Origin: Actinomyces succiniciruminis
GTDB lineage: Bacteria > Actinomycetota > Actinomycetes > Actinomycetales > Actinomycetaceae
NCBI RefSeq assembly: GCF_900002405.1
Contig: NZ_LK995542.1
Location: forward strand, 86,449 to 150,448
Reading direction: 5' to 3'
Length of the DNA: 64,000 nucleotides
Shown piece after piece: positions 1-7,880 of the stretch. Each line of letters starts with the position of its first letter. Position 1 is the first letter of the stretch. The position numbers and the translations under genes were made by a program. The notes under the pieces are model-generated. The model was not told the DNA's origin. It saw only the letters and a program-made list of their open reading frames with translations, and ran no database searches.

Positions 1-464
1 GGCCCGCCATAGCCGCAGCGCTGGCCGCCGCCTGGGTGCTGGTCGGCCTGCTCGGCACCGGGCGCCACGGCGACCACTTCCCCTACGCGTGGATTCTTGC
101 GGGTACCGGAGCATCCGCCTGCGGCATCACGCTGCTGGCGCTGGCCGACACCGCCCATGGCGTCGGTCTGATGGCACTACTGATCGGCGTGGACGTGCTG
201 CTTGTGGCCTGCCAGTTCCTGGCGGTGGCGCCGGCCTGCACCGGCAGCATCGACCCGCTCGTCCCGCCGTGGCTGCTGCGTTCACAACGGCGAGCCGCCG
301 CCACGCTCAGGCCCCTGGTGCAGTTGATTTCCGTGCTGGTTCCGGCGCTGCTGTTGGCGCTCACCCCCTTCCCCGCGGCGGTCGGCGCCGTACTCAGCTG
401 TCAGGTTCTCAGCCTGGTGGTGTCCGTGGCGGCGTTGCCGTGGGCACTCGAGGCGCTGCGCTGA
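1..464 (+). CDS. C-terminal part of a multi-pass membrane protein (5' truncated by window edge)
   Basis: The frame is open from the first bases of the window and ends at TGA 462-464, so the gene begins outside. About four hydrophobic helices are visible in the last 140 residues, separated by short polar loops such as one with LLRSQRRAAATLR. No catalytic or transport signature is present in the visible part. It could be the end of an MFS-type transporter, but that is only a guess from topology. A GTG at 36 is internal. A clean hairpin follows the stop, so the gene closes its transcription unit here. Confidence 0.6.
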   Translation, partial: PAIAAALAAAWVLVGLLGTGRHGDHFPYAWILAGTGASACGITLLALADTAHGVGLMALLIGVDVLLVACQFLAVAPACTGSIDPLVPPWLLRSQRRAAATLRPLVQLISVLVPALLLALTPFPAAVGAVLSCQVLSLVVSVAALPWALEALR

Positions 465-474
465 GGCAGCGAAA

Positions 475-507
475 AGCGCCGACCATTTGGATGATCAGGT
501 CGGCGCT
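475..507 (+). terminator. Hairpin terminator after the truncated membrane gene
   Basis: A perfect 10-bp inverted repeat, AGCGCCGACC (475-484) and GGTCGGCGCT (498-507), encloses a 13-nt loop. It starts 11 bases after the stop codon of the upstream gene. There is no strong T tract, as is common in high-G+C actinobacteria. Confidence 0.55.
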
Positions 508-635
508 CGGCGATTTGCTCGCGGATGACCAATGCGGCCGAGATTCTGGTGGCTCGCCTGCTGCGCGGTCCGCGTTGCCCGCGCAGCTCGGGAGGAGTGG
601 ACTCCGCGGCCCGTCCTCCTTTGCAGGTCAGTGAT

Positions 636-887
636 TCACTCGGCCAGCAGGTTCACGCCGGTGTACACGCCGACGAACGTGGTGACGACGGTGAACAGGC
701 CGGCGGCAATCAGCAGGGGCGCCGACGCGGTCACGAGTCCCACGATGGTCATGACCATGAGCACCGCGCCGATGATCAGCAGGCCGATCCGGAACGTGAG
801 CAGGTCGGCGGCCTTGGCCTCGTCCTGGGTGGAGGCGGTGGACTCCGGGGTGGTGACGGCGACGGCGTCGATGACGGGAGCGTTCAT
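636..887 (-). CDS. Small two-helix membrane protein of unknown function
   Basis: An 83-residue protein with an acidic, Ser/Thr-rich N-terminus (about 30 residues) followed by two hydrophobic segments (about 33-53 and 57-78), consistent with a hairpin-like inner membrane protein. I do not recognise a family. A purine-rich GGAAGGAAAG precedes the ATG on the minus strand. Its promoter region (-10 TAATGT at 990-995, -35 TTTACA at 1014-1019, 18-bp spacer) carries a perfect copy of the palindrome found upstream of the inositol genes. It may therefore be an unrecognised member of that regulon, perhaps helping polyol uptake; this is inference. Confidence 0.6.
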   Translation of the reverse strand: MNAPVIDAVAVTTPESTASTQDEAKAADLLTFRIGLLIIGAVLMVMTIVGLVTASAPLLIAAGLFTVVTTFVGVYTGVNLLAE

Positions 888-989
888 ATTGGCTTTCCTT
901 CCGGTTCCGGTGCGGAACCGGTCGGGCGGCCCGCACAGCGGTGTGCCCGACCTGGCGGTCGGTACCGGCCGCGGTGGCCGGCAAGCAGT

Positions 990-1027
990 ACATTAGAAAC
1001 CTTCCCGCCGGTTTGTAAATACAAACC
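990..1027 (-). promoter_or_regulatory. Promoter plus inositol-type operator before the small membrane gene
   Basis: On the minus strand, TTTACA (1014-1019), an 18-bp spacer and TAATGT (990-995) form a plausible sigma-70 promoter. The palindrome TTTGT-AAAT-ACAAA at 1012-1025 covers the -35 box; its arms extend to GGTTTGTA and TACAAACC (1010-1027). The rest of the 327-bp gap up to the lacI gene at 1214 holds only a possible -10 (TATCCT, 1164-1169) for that gene. Confidence 0.55.
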
Positions 1028-1213
1028 GCTGATAAGCGCGTCACGCTCCGGCAAGCGGCCGCACCTTCCGCCGACACCGTCCGATTTCCAGCACAGATCG
1101 ACCCCTCACCTCACAGTCTCACCGACCGGCGCTCGGCAACGGACCAGCTTCGGAACCGTCATCTATCCTGATGCCGTACGAGCCCACACGCTCCGGGCCG
1201 CTTAGGAGTCACC

Positions 1214-2221
1214 GTGTCCCCCACCCCACGTCCGGCACGAGCGCCCGCTACCCAGCAGGACGTCGCCGCCGCAGCCGGCGTGTCCCGAGGACTCGTCTCC
1301 CTGGCTCTCAAAGGCGAGGGCCGCATGTCGGATCAGACGCGTCGGCGCATTCTGGATGCTGCCGCCCGACTCGATTACCACCCCAATTCCGCAGCCGCGG
1401 AGCTGGCTGCCCGACATTCCCAGCGCCTGGCCGTCGTCGTCCCCTACCTGGACAATCCATTCTTCGACCTGCTGCTGCGCGCCCTGCGCCGCCGGGCCCG
1501 ACAGGCCGGCTACACCCTCGTCGCCCTGGTGTCCGACCTGGTCGACGAGCTGGAGAGCTCCACCATAGACGACGTACTGTCCCTGCGCCCGGCCGGCCTC
1601 ATCCTCCCCGGCACCTCCATGACGGTCGAGGAGCTGCAGGATCTGGGACAGCGCGTACGCCTGTGCGTCATCGACCGCACCCTGCCGGAGTCGGCCGGTA
1701 TCGCCACGGTCCGCCTCGACGAGGCCGACGCCGCCCGCCTGACCGTCGCCCATCTCGCCTCCCAGGGGTATGAGCGCATCGCCTTCCTCTCCCCCGCCGT
1801 ACGCCTGCGGGAGACGATTCTGGACGAACGCGTTAAGGAGTGTCGCACCGCGGCCGCGCTGGCCGGAGTGGACTTCATAGAGGTCGACGCCGAGGCGGGG
1901 GTACGACAGGCCATATCGCACGCGCTGACGGCCGGGACGGGGCCACTCGGACTGATCACCTACAACGACCTACTGGCGGTTGACGCCGTCGCCGCCGGAC
2001 TGAGCCTGGGCCTGGACATCCCCCGGCGGCTCGGAATCTCGTCCTACGACAACACCTCACTGGCGGAACGCGCCGAGCTGCGCATCACGAGCATCGACCA
2101 GAATCCGGACATGCTGGCGGCAGGAGCCCTCGAAGCACTGCTAACACCCGGGGACGCCTCCGACTTCTATCGAGCAGTCCCCGCGCGCCTCGTAGAACGC
2201 TCCTCCACCGCTCGACTCTGA
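1214..2221 (+). CDS. LacI-family transcriptional regulator
   Basis: 335 residues, the usual LacI length. The N-terminal helix-turn-helix (about 13-60) has the order TQQDVAAAAGVSRGLVSLAL followed by the hinge region, then a periplasmic-binding-protein-like effector domain ending near TSIDQNPDMLAAGA. The recognition helix reads SRGLVSLAL instead of the common T-V-S-R-V-L, and the same unusual form is seen in the LacI protein at 7881, suggesting related operators. The GTG start at 1214 is chosen because TAGGAG lies five bases upstream. It stands just before a dehydrogenase/transporter/iolE run and probably controls polyol genes; the effector is unknown. Confidence 0.85.
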   Translation: MSPTPRPARAPATQQDVAAAAGVSRGLVSLALKGEGRMSDQTRRRILDAAARLDYHPNSAAAELAARHSQRLAVVVPYLDNPFFDLLLRALRRRARQAGYTLVALVSDLVDELESSTIDDVLSLRPAGLILPGTSMTVEELQDLGQRVRLCVIDRTLPESAGIATVRLDEADAARLTVAHLASQGYERIAFLSPAVRLRETILDERVKECRTAAALAGVDFIEVDAEAGVRQAISHALTAGTGPLGLITYNDLLAVDAVAAGLSLGLDIPRRLGISSYDNTSLAERAELRITSIDQNPDMLAAGALEALLTPGDASDFYRAVPARLVERSSTARL

Positions 2222-2250
2222 GCCCCGTCGTCAAGCCCCAGTACAGGTGC

Positions 2251-2312
2251 TTGACAGGACAAACGCTCAGACCATAGACTCGCCGACACGTCACCGCTGA
2301 CGCGCGTTACCA
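2251..2312 (+). promoter_or_regulatory. Promoter and ACGCGCGT-type operator before the dehydrogenase/MFS genes
   Basis: TTGACA (2251-2256), an 18-bp spacer and TAGACT (2275-2280) make a good promoter. Downstream, 2294-2312 reads CCGCTGACGCGCGTTACCA, 17 of 19 identical to 22668-22686 before another dehydrogenase gene. The core is close to the palindrome TAACGCGCGTTA. A half-site GGACAAA of the inositol operator (2257-2263) overlaps the spacer. Confidence 0.5.
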
Positions 2313-2377
2313 GCCTGGTTACGCCCCTCTGCAATACACCATCAAGCCGACCACGGCGGTCGGCGAAGGAGCCAAGC

Positions 2378-3574
2378 ATGAGCACGAAACGCAAGCTCGG
2401 AGTCGGAGTCATCTCTCTGGGCTGGATGGGTCGCCTGCACGCCCGCAGCTACCGCGCACTGTCCGAGCGCTTCCCCGAGCTGGAGGTCGAGGCCCGCCTC
2501 GTGGCCGCCGCCGACCCGATCGAGGAGGCGCAGCGGGCGGCGGTCGAAGACCTGGGCTTCGAGCGCGCCTACGCGGACTACCGCGAGCTATTGGCCGACC
2601 CGGAGGTTGAGGTCGTCTCCATCGCCTCCCCGAACTTCCTCCACGAGGAGATCGCCCTGGCCGCCGTAGAGGCCGGCAAGCCCTTCTGGATCGAGAAGCC
2701 CATGGGCACCTCGGCCGCGCAGTCAGAGAACATCGCCCGCGCCGCCGAGGCCGCCGGGCTGATGACCGGCGTCGGCTTCAACTACCGGCACGTGCCGGCC
2801 ATCGAGTACATGCGCGAGCTCATCCGCTCCGGAGAACTCGGGCGCATCACCAATGCCCGCGTCTGGTTCATCGCCGACTACAACTCCTCGCCTCGCAGCC
2901 CGCTCACCTGGCGCGCCTCCCGAGAGAAGGCGGGTGCCGGCGTCGTCCCCGACCTGATGAGCCACGGGGCGGACCTGGCGCAGTACCTGATCGGTCGCAT
3001 CGCCTCGGTCACGGCCCTGACCGACACCTTCATCAAGGAGCGCCCCATACCCACCAAAATGGGCATCGGCCACTCCAGCTTCGAGATCGGCGATGAGGTC
3101 GGCGAGGTGGGCAACGAGGACTACGTGGGAATGCTCGCCCGCTTCGAGGGCGGCGTCGTCGCCACAATGGAGTCCTCGCGCGTGAGCGTGGGCCCGCGCG
3201 CCGAGTACGTGGTGGAGGTCTACGGCACCGAAGGCTCGGCCCGCTGGAACTTCGAGCGACTCAACGAGCTCGAGGTGTGCCTGGGCGTCGACGGCGGCCC
3301 CACCCACGGCTACCGCCGCGCCATGGCCGGCCCCGCCTGGGGCGAATGGCACCGCTATCAGCCCGCCATCGGCACCTCCATGGGCTTTGACGACCTGAAG
3401 TCCATCGAGGCCGCCCAGTTCATCCGCTCCGTACTGACCGGCGAGCAACACGCCCCCTCCGCCGCCGACGCCTGGTGCGCCGCGGAGGTCGACGCCGCCG
3501 TCGTTGCCTCCGCCGCCGACGGCCAGTGGCACGACGTCGCCCGCGTCGAGGGCCGCACCACCTTCGACGCCTGA
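2378..3574 (+). CDS. Gfo/Idh/MocA-family NAD(P)-dependent oxidoreductase
   Basis: 398 residues. The Rossmann N-terminus carries the dinucleotide motif G-V-I-S-L-G-W-M-G (about 9-17), the catalytic-site EKPMG lies near residue 110, and the substrate-domain helix with H-G-A-D-L-A-Q is near 192, where family members place the catalytic His. Family members oxidise or epimerise sugars and inositols; the exact substrate cannot be read off. It is first in a run with the MFS permease (3610) and iolE (5460), which points to a polyol substrate such as an inositol stereoisomer. AAGGAGCC precedes the ATG. One of four paralogous dehydrogenases in the locus. Confidence 0.85.
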   Translation: MSTKRKLGVGVISLGWMGRLHARSYRALSERFPELEVEARLVAAADPIEEAQRAAVEDLGFERAYADYRELLADPEVEVVSIASPNFLHEEIALAAVEAGKPFWIEKPMGTSAAQSENIARAAEAAGLMTGVGFNYRHVPAIEYMRELIRSGELGRITNARVWFIADYNSSPRSPLTWRASREKAGAGVVPDLMSHGADLAQYLIGRIASVTALTDTFIKERPIPTKMGIGHSSFEIGDEVGEVGNEDYVGMLARFEGGVVATMESSRVSVGPRAEYVVEVYGTEGSARWNFERLNELEVCLGVDGGPTHGYRRAMAGPAWGEWHRYQPAIGTSMGFDDLKSIEAAQFIRSVLTGEQHAPSAADAWCAAEVDAAVVASAADGQWHDVARVEGRTTFDA

Positions 3575-3609
3575 CCCGTCCCGCCCCCCTAGCTTTCAAG
3601 GAGCCACCC

Positions 3610-5265
3610 ATGAGCACGACCGCTCCCCCAACCCTGCAGACCATCAACCGCGCCCAGATGCAGCAGGCGGTGGACGCCACCCCGCCGTCAGGCAAGCACC
3701 GCGGCATCGTCGCCGTTGCCGCCGTCGCCACCATCGGCTCACTGCTGTTCGGCTACGACACCGGCGTCATCTCCGGCGCCCTTCCCTACATGTACATGCC
3801 GCACGCCGCCGACGGCCTGCAGCTGACCAGCCTGGAGGAGGGCGCGGTAGGCGGCACCCTCCTGATCGGCGCGGCCTTCGGCGCCCTGTTCGGCGGCCGC
3901 CTCTCCGACCGCTACGGGCGCCGCCATAACATCACCCTGCTAGCGGCGATCTTCCTGATCGGAGCCCTGGGGACAACGCTCTCCCCCAACGTATGGATCA
4001 TGTATCCCTTCCGCTTCATCCTGGGCCTGGCCGTCGGCGGAGCCTCCGCGACCGTGCCGGTGTACCTGTCGGAAACCGCACCGAAGCGCATCCGCGGCTC
4101 CATCGTCGCCATCGACCAGCTCATGATCGTCACCGGTCAGTTGCTCGCCTTCACGATGAACGCCATCATCTCCACCACTCGTGGTGGCCCACAGCTGACC
4201 ATCACCGCCGACCCCTCGGGAACCGTCGCGCCGGGCACCTACGTCTACGACGACATCACCGCCCTCCAGGCGTCCCAGGGCGGGGCGCTGTCCAGCGCCG
4301 AATACCACGCCTTCCTGGACCAGTTGGTCATCGCCTCCGGCAACGGCATGACCTGGCGCTACATGCTGGTGCTGTGCTCGATTCCCGCTGTGGCCCTGTG
4401 GATCGGCATCCGCCTCATGCCCGAGTCGTCGCGCTGGTACATCACCAAGGAGCGCCTGTACGACGCCATCGGCGCCCTCAAGCGGGTGCGCAATGAGGAC
4501 AAGGACGGCCCCATCACCGACGAGCTCATGGAGATGGCCGAGTCCCGCCGTCACGAGCTGGCGGAGGCCGCACGGGCCAAGGGGATGGGCTACGTGTGGG
4601 CCACCCCGTGGCTGCGCAAGCTCATGGGGGTCGGCATCTTCCTGGCCATCATCAACCAGACCACCGGCGTGAACACGATCATGTACTACGCGCCGAAGGT
4701 CCTGGAGTACGCCGGCATGTCCACCTCCGCCTCCATCACCGCCCAGGTGGCGAACGGCGTGATGAGCGTGGTCGGCTCCGCCATCGGCATCTGGCTGATC
4801 GGGCAGTTCCGCCGTCGCCAGATCCTCATCGCCGACGTCACCGGCGTGGGCATCTGTCTGCTGGGCATCGCCGCCACCTTCCAGTTCCTGATCGCCCCTC
4901 ACATGGCCGACGGCACCACCCCGCCCGCCTGGGCCGCCTTCCTCGTGCTCGGGCTGATGGCCGTGTTCATGCTGATCGTCCAGTCCTCCAACGGCACCGT
5001 GGTATGGACCATGATGGGTGAGATCTTCCCCGCGAACGTGCGCGGCGTCATGAACGGGACCGCCATCTTCTGCATGTGGATCGCCAACGCCATCATCACC
5101 TGGACCTTCCCCAGCATGATGGAGCACCTGGGCGGCGGGCTGACCTACACCTTCTACGGCGCGCTCAACCTGGCGGTGGCCGTGGTGCTGTTCAAGATCA
5201 TGCCCGAGACCCAGGGGCGCTCCCTGGAGCAGATCGAGCGCGACATGGAGGCACGCTACTCGTGA
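3610..5265 (+). CDS. Sugar-porter MFS permease (inositol/polyol:H+ symporter type)
   Basis: 551 residues, twelve predicted transmembrane helices with the sugar-porter signatures G-Y-D-T-G-V-I-S-G in helix 1, R-L-S-D-R-Y-G-R-R after helix 2, P-E-S-S-R-W before the central loop and P-E-T-Q-G-R at the C-terminus. The first periplasmic loop is short and a large insert lies between helices 5 and 6. The frame is open well upstream, but ATG 3610 is chosen because TTCAAGGAGCC lies directly before it and MSTTAPP begins the normal N-terminal tail. It is 35 bases after the dehydrogenase gene, so co-transcribed. A paralogue lies at 9042-10658. IolT-like import of myo-inositol is the likely role. Confidence 0.85.
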   Translation: MSTTAPPTLQTINRAQMQQAVDATPPSGKHRGIVAVAAVATIGSLLFGYDTGVISGALPYMYMPHAADGLQLTSLEEGAVGGTLLIGAAFGALFGGRLSDRYGRRHNITLLAAIFLIGALGTTLSPNVWIMYPFRFILGLAVGGASATVPVYLSETAPKRIRGSIVAIDQLMIVTGQLLAFTMNAIISTTRGGPQLTITADPSGTVAPGTYVYDDITALQASQGGALSSAEYHAFLDQLVIASGNGMTWRYMLVLCSIPAVALWIGIRLMPESSRWYITKERLYDAIGALKRVRNEDKDGPITDELMEMAESRRHELAEAARAKGMGYVWATPWLRKLMGVGIFLAIINQTTGVNTIMYYAPKVLEYAGMSTSASITAQVANGVMSVVGSAIGIWLIGQFRRRQILIADVTGVGICLLGIAATFQFLIAPHMADGTTPPAWAAFLVLGLMAVFMLIVQSSNGTVVWTMMGEIFPANVRGVMNGTAIFCMWIANAIITWTFPSMMEHLGGGLTYTFYGALNLAVAVVLFKIMPETQGRSLEQIERDMEARYS

Positions 5266-5345
5266 GCCCCGGCCCGCCGTCGACGACCGCGACGACGGCG
5301 GAACCGCGCCTCCCACAGCAGCGTCCTCAAGCAGTGGCCCAGCCC

Positions 5346-5375
5346 CTGACCACCACAGCATTTTGTCCTTACAAT
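5346..5375 (+). promoter_or_regulatory. Promoter with overlapping inositol operator before iolE
   Basis: CTGACC (5346-5351), an 18-bp spacer and TACAAT (5370-5375) form a promoter. The operator TTTGT-CCTT-ACAAT (5362-5375) lies exactly over the -10 box, so binding should block RNA polymerase. This gives iolE its own controllable start inside the 194-bp gap after the MFS gene. Confidence 0.55.
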
Positions 5376-5459
5376 TATACGGACAGGCGTCGCGCTCCCA
5401 CCGGCGCCCGCCCCGCAATCACGACGGATCCAACCCAAGCAAATCAAAGGAGATCACTC

Positions 5460-6386
5460 ATGAGCTTCCGTCTCGACCCCACCACCGCCATCAACGACCC
5501 ACACGGCATCACCTGGGGCATGCACCCCATCGCCTGGCGCAACGACGACATCAAGGAGGTCGGCGCCTTCAACACCCTGGAGGACATGCTGCTGGACCTG
5601 GCCGACCTGGGCTTCCGCGGCACCGAGGTGGCCGGCTGGTTCCCGGCCAAGGAGGTCGCCAAGGAGCGGGCCGACGCCCGCGGCATCCAGATCGTCGCCC
5701 AGTGGTTCTCCTCCTTCATCGTGCGCGACGGCATTGACGCCGTCATCCCGGAGTTCACCACGACCTGCGAGTACCTGCAGTACCTCGGCGCCAGCCGAGT
5801 GGTTGTCTCCGAGCAGACAGGCTCCGTACAGGGCCAACGCGACGTGTGCATCTTCACCAACAAGCCCGTCCTCACCGACGAGCAGTGGCCAGTGCTCGCC
5901 GCGGGCCTGAACCGCCTGGGCGAGATCGCGCATGAGCATGGGCTCACACTTGTCTACCACCACCACCTGGGCACCGTGGTCCAGACCAAGGCGGAGACCA
6001 TCAAGCTCATGGAGCTGACCGACCCGGACAAGGTCTCCCTGCTGTTCGACACCGGCCACGCCTTCGTCGGCGACGGCGACGTCATGGGCCTGCTCGAGGC
6101 CACCATCGACCGCGTGGCACACGTGCACTTCAAGGACGTGCGCCCGGAGAAGCTGGAGGAGTCCAAGCGCCTTGAGCGCTCCTTCCTGGACTCCTTCCTG
6201 GCGGGCATGTTCACCGTCCCCGGCGACGGCATGATCGACTTCACCGAGCCCTACAAGTTCCTGATCGACCACGGCTACCGGGACTGGATCCTGGTAGAGG
6301 CCGAGCAGGACCCGGCCATCGCCAACCCGCACGAGTACGGCGCCAAGGCCCGCGCCTACATCGAGTCCACGCTACTGCCCCTCTGA
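5460..6386 (+). CDS. iolE: Inosose dehydratase (2-keto-myo-inositol dehydratase)
   Basis: 308 residues, a TIM-barrel metal-dependent enzyme that dehydrates 2-keto-myo-inositol (scyllo-inosose) to the diketone used by IolD. Diagnostic stretches match known IolE proteins: I-A-W-R-N-D-D near residue 21, L-V-Y-H-H-H-L-G-T-V-V-Q in the middle, H-V-H-F-K-D-V-R, F-T-V-P-G-D-G and the C-terminal V-E-A-E-Q-D-P-A-I-A-N-P. Metal-binding Glu, Asp and His residues fall within these. ATG 5460 has AAAGGAGATCACTC before it; the longer open frame upstream is not used. Followed by a strong bidirectional hairpin. Confidence 0.93.
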   Translation: MSFRLDPTTAINDPHGITWGMHPIAWRNDDIKEVGAFNTLEDMLLDLADLGFRGTEVAGWFPAKEVAKERADARGIQIVAQWFSSFIVRDGIDAVIPEFTTTCEYLQYLGASRVVVSEQTGSVQGQRDVCIFTNKPVLTDEQWPVLAAGLNRLGEIAHEHGLTLVYHHHLGTVVQTKAETIKLMELTDPDKVSLLFDTGHAFVGDGDVMGLLEATIDRVAHVHFKDVRPEKLEESKRLERSFLDSFLAGMFTVPGDGMIDFTEPYKFLIDHGYRDWILVEAEQDPAIANPHEYGAKARAYIESTLLPL

Positions 6387-6420
6387 CCCCCACTCGACGT
6401 CGCGTCCGCCGATCCACACT

Positions 6421-6455
6421 GCGAGGCCCCGAGGCAATCAGCCCCGGGGCCTCGC
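6421..6455. terminator. Bidirectional terminator between iolE and adh
   Basis: GCGAGGCCCC (6421-6430) pairs perfectly with GGGGCCTCGC (6446-6455), and the stem extends by one G-C pair inward. It stands between two convergent genes. Confidence 0.6.
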
Positions 6456-6514
6456 GGCAGCTCCCGACGACTCGGCCTGCGCCGCGTCGTTAAGTGCGCC
6501 TCAGCGCATCGGCC

Positions 6515-7669
6515 TCACAGACTCATGTCCACCACGGCACGGCCCTGGATCTGGCGGTTGCGCAGGGCCTCGTAGCCGGCACCGGCCTCCTGAAGCGGGA
6601 AGCGGCGGGAGACGACGTCCTTGTAGTTGATGACGCCGCGGGCGGCCAGGTCCACCACGGCGGGCAGGTCCTGGCGGGTGCGAGCGCCGTAGGAGCCGAG
6701 GATCTTCTGGGAGCGGCGCACGGTGCGGTTGATCTCAACCTCGGCGGTCTGCACGCCGGCGCCGAGCCCGATCGGGACCATGCGGCCACCGTCGGCGAGA
6801 ACGTCCAGGGCGGTCTTCCAAGTGGCGGGGATACCGAGCGCCTCGAATGCGACGTCGACGCCCTTGCCGCCGGTGAGCTTCAGGACCTCCTCGCGGGCGT
6901 CCTGGGTCACGGAGTTGATCACCGCGGTGGCGCCGTAGCCGGGCATGGGGGCGAGCTTGTCGTCGGCGACGTCAATGGCGATGACCTGGCTGGCGCCGAA
7001 GGCGCGGGCGATCTGAACGATGTTGGTGCCCACGCCACCGGTGGCGACGACGGCGACGGTCTCCCCGAAGCGCAAGTCGGCGCCGCGGCGCACGGCGCCG
7101 TAGCCGGTCATGGCGGCGCAGCCGAGAATGGCACCGGGGACCAGGTCCAGGGTGTCGGGCACCGGAGTGACGGAGGTGGAGGGGATGACCGCATACTCGG
7201 CCAGTCCACCCATGGAGTACATGTAGATGGGGTCCCCCTCGAGTGTGGCCAGGCGGGTGGTGCCGTCATACAGGAGACCCTTCAGACGGTTGAGGTTGAA
7301 GAAGGGGCCGCACAACTCGTCATGGCCGGAGGCACAGGCCTCGCACTGGCCGCAGGGCATGAGGAAGCCGCCGGCGACGTTCTGACCGACCTTGAGCCCG
7401 GTGTGCTCGTTGCCGGGGCCGACCTCGACGATGGTGCCGGTGACCTCGTGGCCGAGGACGGCGGGCTTGGGGAAGGCGATGGCGCCGCCGATCACGTGCA
7501 GGTCGGAGTGGCACAGGCCGCAGGCGGCGACCTTGATCAGGACCTCCCCGTTCTTGGGGTGGGGGGTGCGGATGGTCTCGACCTTGAGGCCGACCGCGGG
7601 GTCGCGCAGCACTGCGGCGCGCATGGTTTCCGGGATGTTGGTGTTCTGGACTGCTTCGTTGCTCGTCAT
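6515..7669 (-). CDS. Zinc-dependent medium-chain alcohol dehydrogenase
   Basis: 384 residues. The catalytic zinc site is shown by C-G-L-C-H-S-D-L-H and G-H-E-V-T-G, and the structural zinc lobe by C-G-Q-C-E-A-C with a further Cys in HDELC. The coenzyme domain has A-T-G-G-V-G-T-N. The Met of MTSNEA at 7669 is preferred over a start 25 residues upstream because that extension is basic and atypical. Substrate is not determinable, but its divergent partner is a LacI regulator and the gap contains an inositol-type operator, so it is probably part of polyol or sugar-alcohol metabolism. Related proteins include threonine and L-iditol dehydrogenases. Confidence 0.82.
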   Translation of the reverse strand: MTSNEAVQNTNIPETMRAAVLRDPAVGLKVETIRTPHPKNGEVLIKVAACGLCHSDLHVIGGAIAFPKPAVLGHEVTGTIVEVGPGNEHTGLKVGQNVAGGFLMPCGQCEACASGHDELCGPFFNLNRLKGLLYDGTTRLATLEGDPIYMYSMGGLAEYAVIPSTSVTPVPDTLDLVPGAILGCAAMTGYGAVRRGADLRFGETVAVVATGGVGTNIVQIARAFGASQVIAIDVADDKLAPMPGYGATAVINSVTQDAREEVLKLTGGKGVDVAFEALGIPATWKTALDVLADGGRMVPIGLGAGVQTAEVEINRTVRRSQKILGSYGARTRQDLPAVVDLAARGVINYKDVVSRRFPLQEAGAGYEALRNRQIQGRAVVDMSL

Positions 7670-7750
7670 GTGGGTGTCTCTCTCGAAGCGGACGCGACGA
7701 TCGCGCCCCCGGCGCGTGGCCTGGTTGCAGCGTAACACAGACACACGTAC

Positions 7751-7764
7751 TTTGTCCTAACAAA
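7751..7764. promoter_or_regulatory. Inositol-type operator between adh and lacI
   Basis: TTTGT-CCTA-ACAAA. It lies about 80 bp before the adh start, just upstream of a possible adh -10 (TACGCT on the minus strand). The inner ten bases fit the KGWCHTRACA consensus that I recall for the GntR-type IolR of Corynebacterium glutamicum. Confidence 0.5.
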
Positions 7765-7840
7765 CGACGTGAATCGGGCGGCATCACAGCCGCGGGTGTC
7801 CGAGTCGCGCCCCGGCAGCGCACCCCATGTCGGCTAGAGT

Positions 7841-7874
7841 CCCTCCTGTCCGCACTCGTGCGCGGACAGGAGGG
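7841..7874 (+). promoter_or_regulatory. Perfect 13-bp hairpin covering the ribosome binding site of lacI
   Basis: CCCTCCTGTCCGC (7841-7853) and GCGGACAGGAGGG (7862-7874) are exact complements with an 8-nt loop. The right arm is the Shine-Dalgarno of the gene starting at 7881. A -10-like TAGAGT (7835-7840) lies directly upstream. It may mask translation or act as an operator at the transcription start. Confidence 0.5.
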
Positions 7875-7880
7875 AAAGCC

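Noticed and set aside
6494-7735. A 413-residue plus-strand frame over the alcohol dehydrogenase gene.
   Set aside because: Gly/Asp/Val-rich shadow typical of the antisense of a high-G+C gene; the minus strand has a complete, motif-bearing enzyme.
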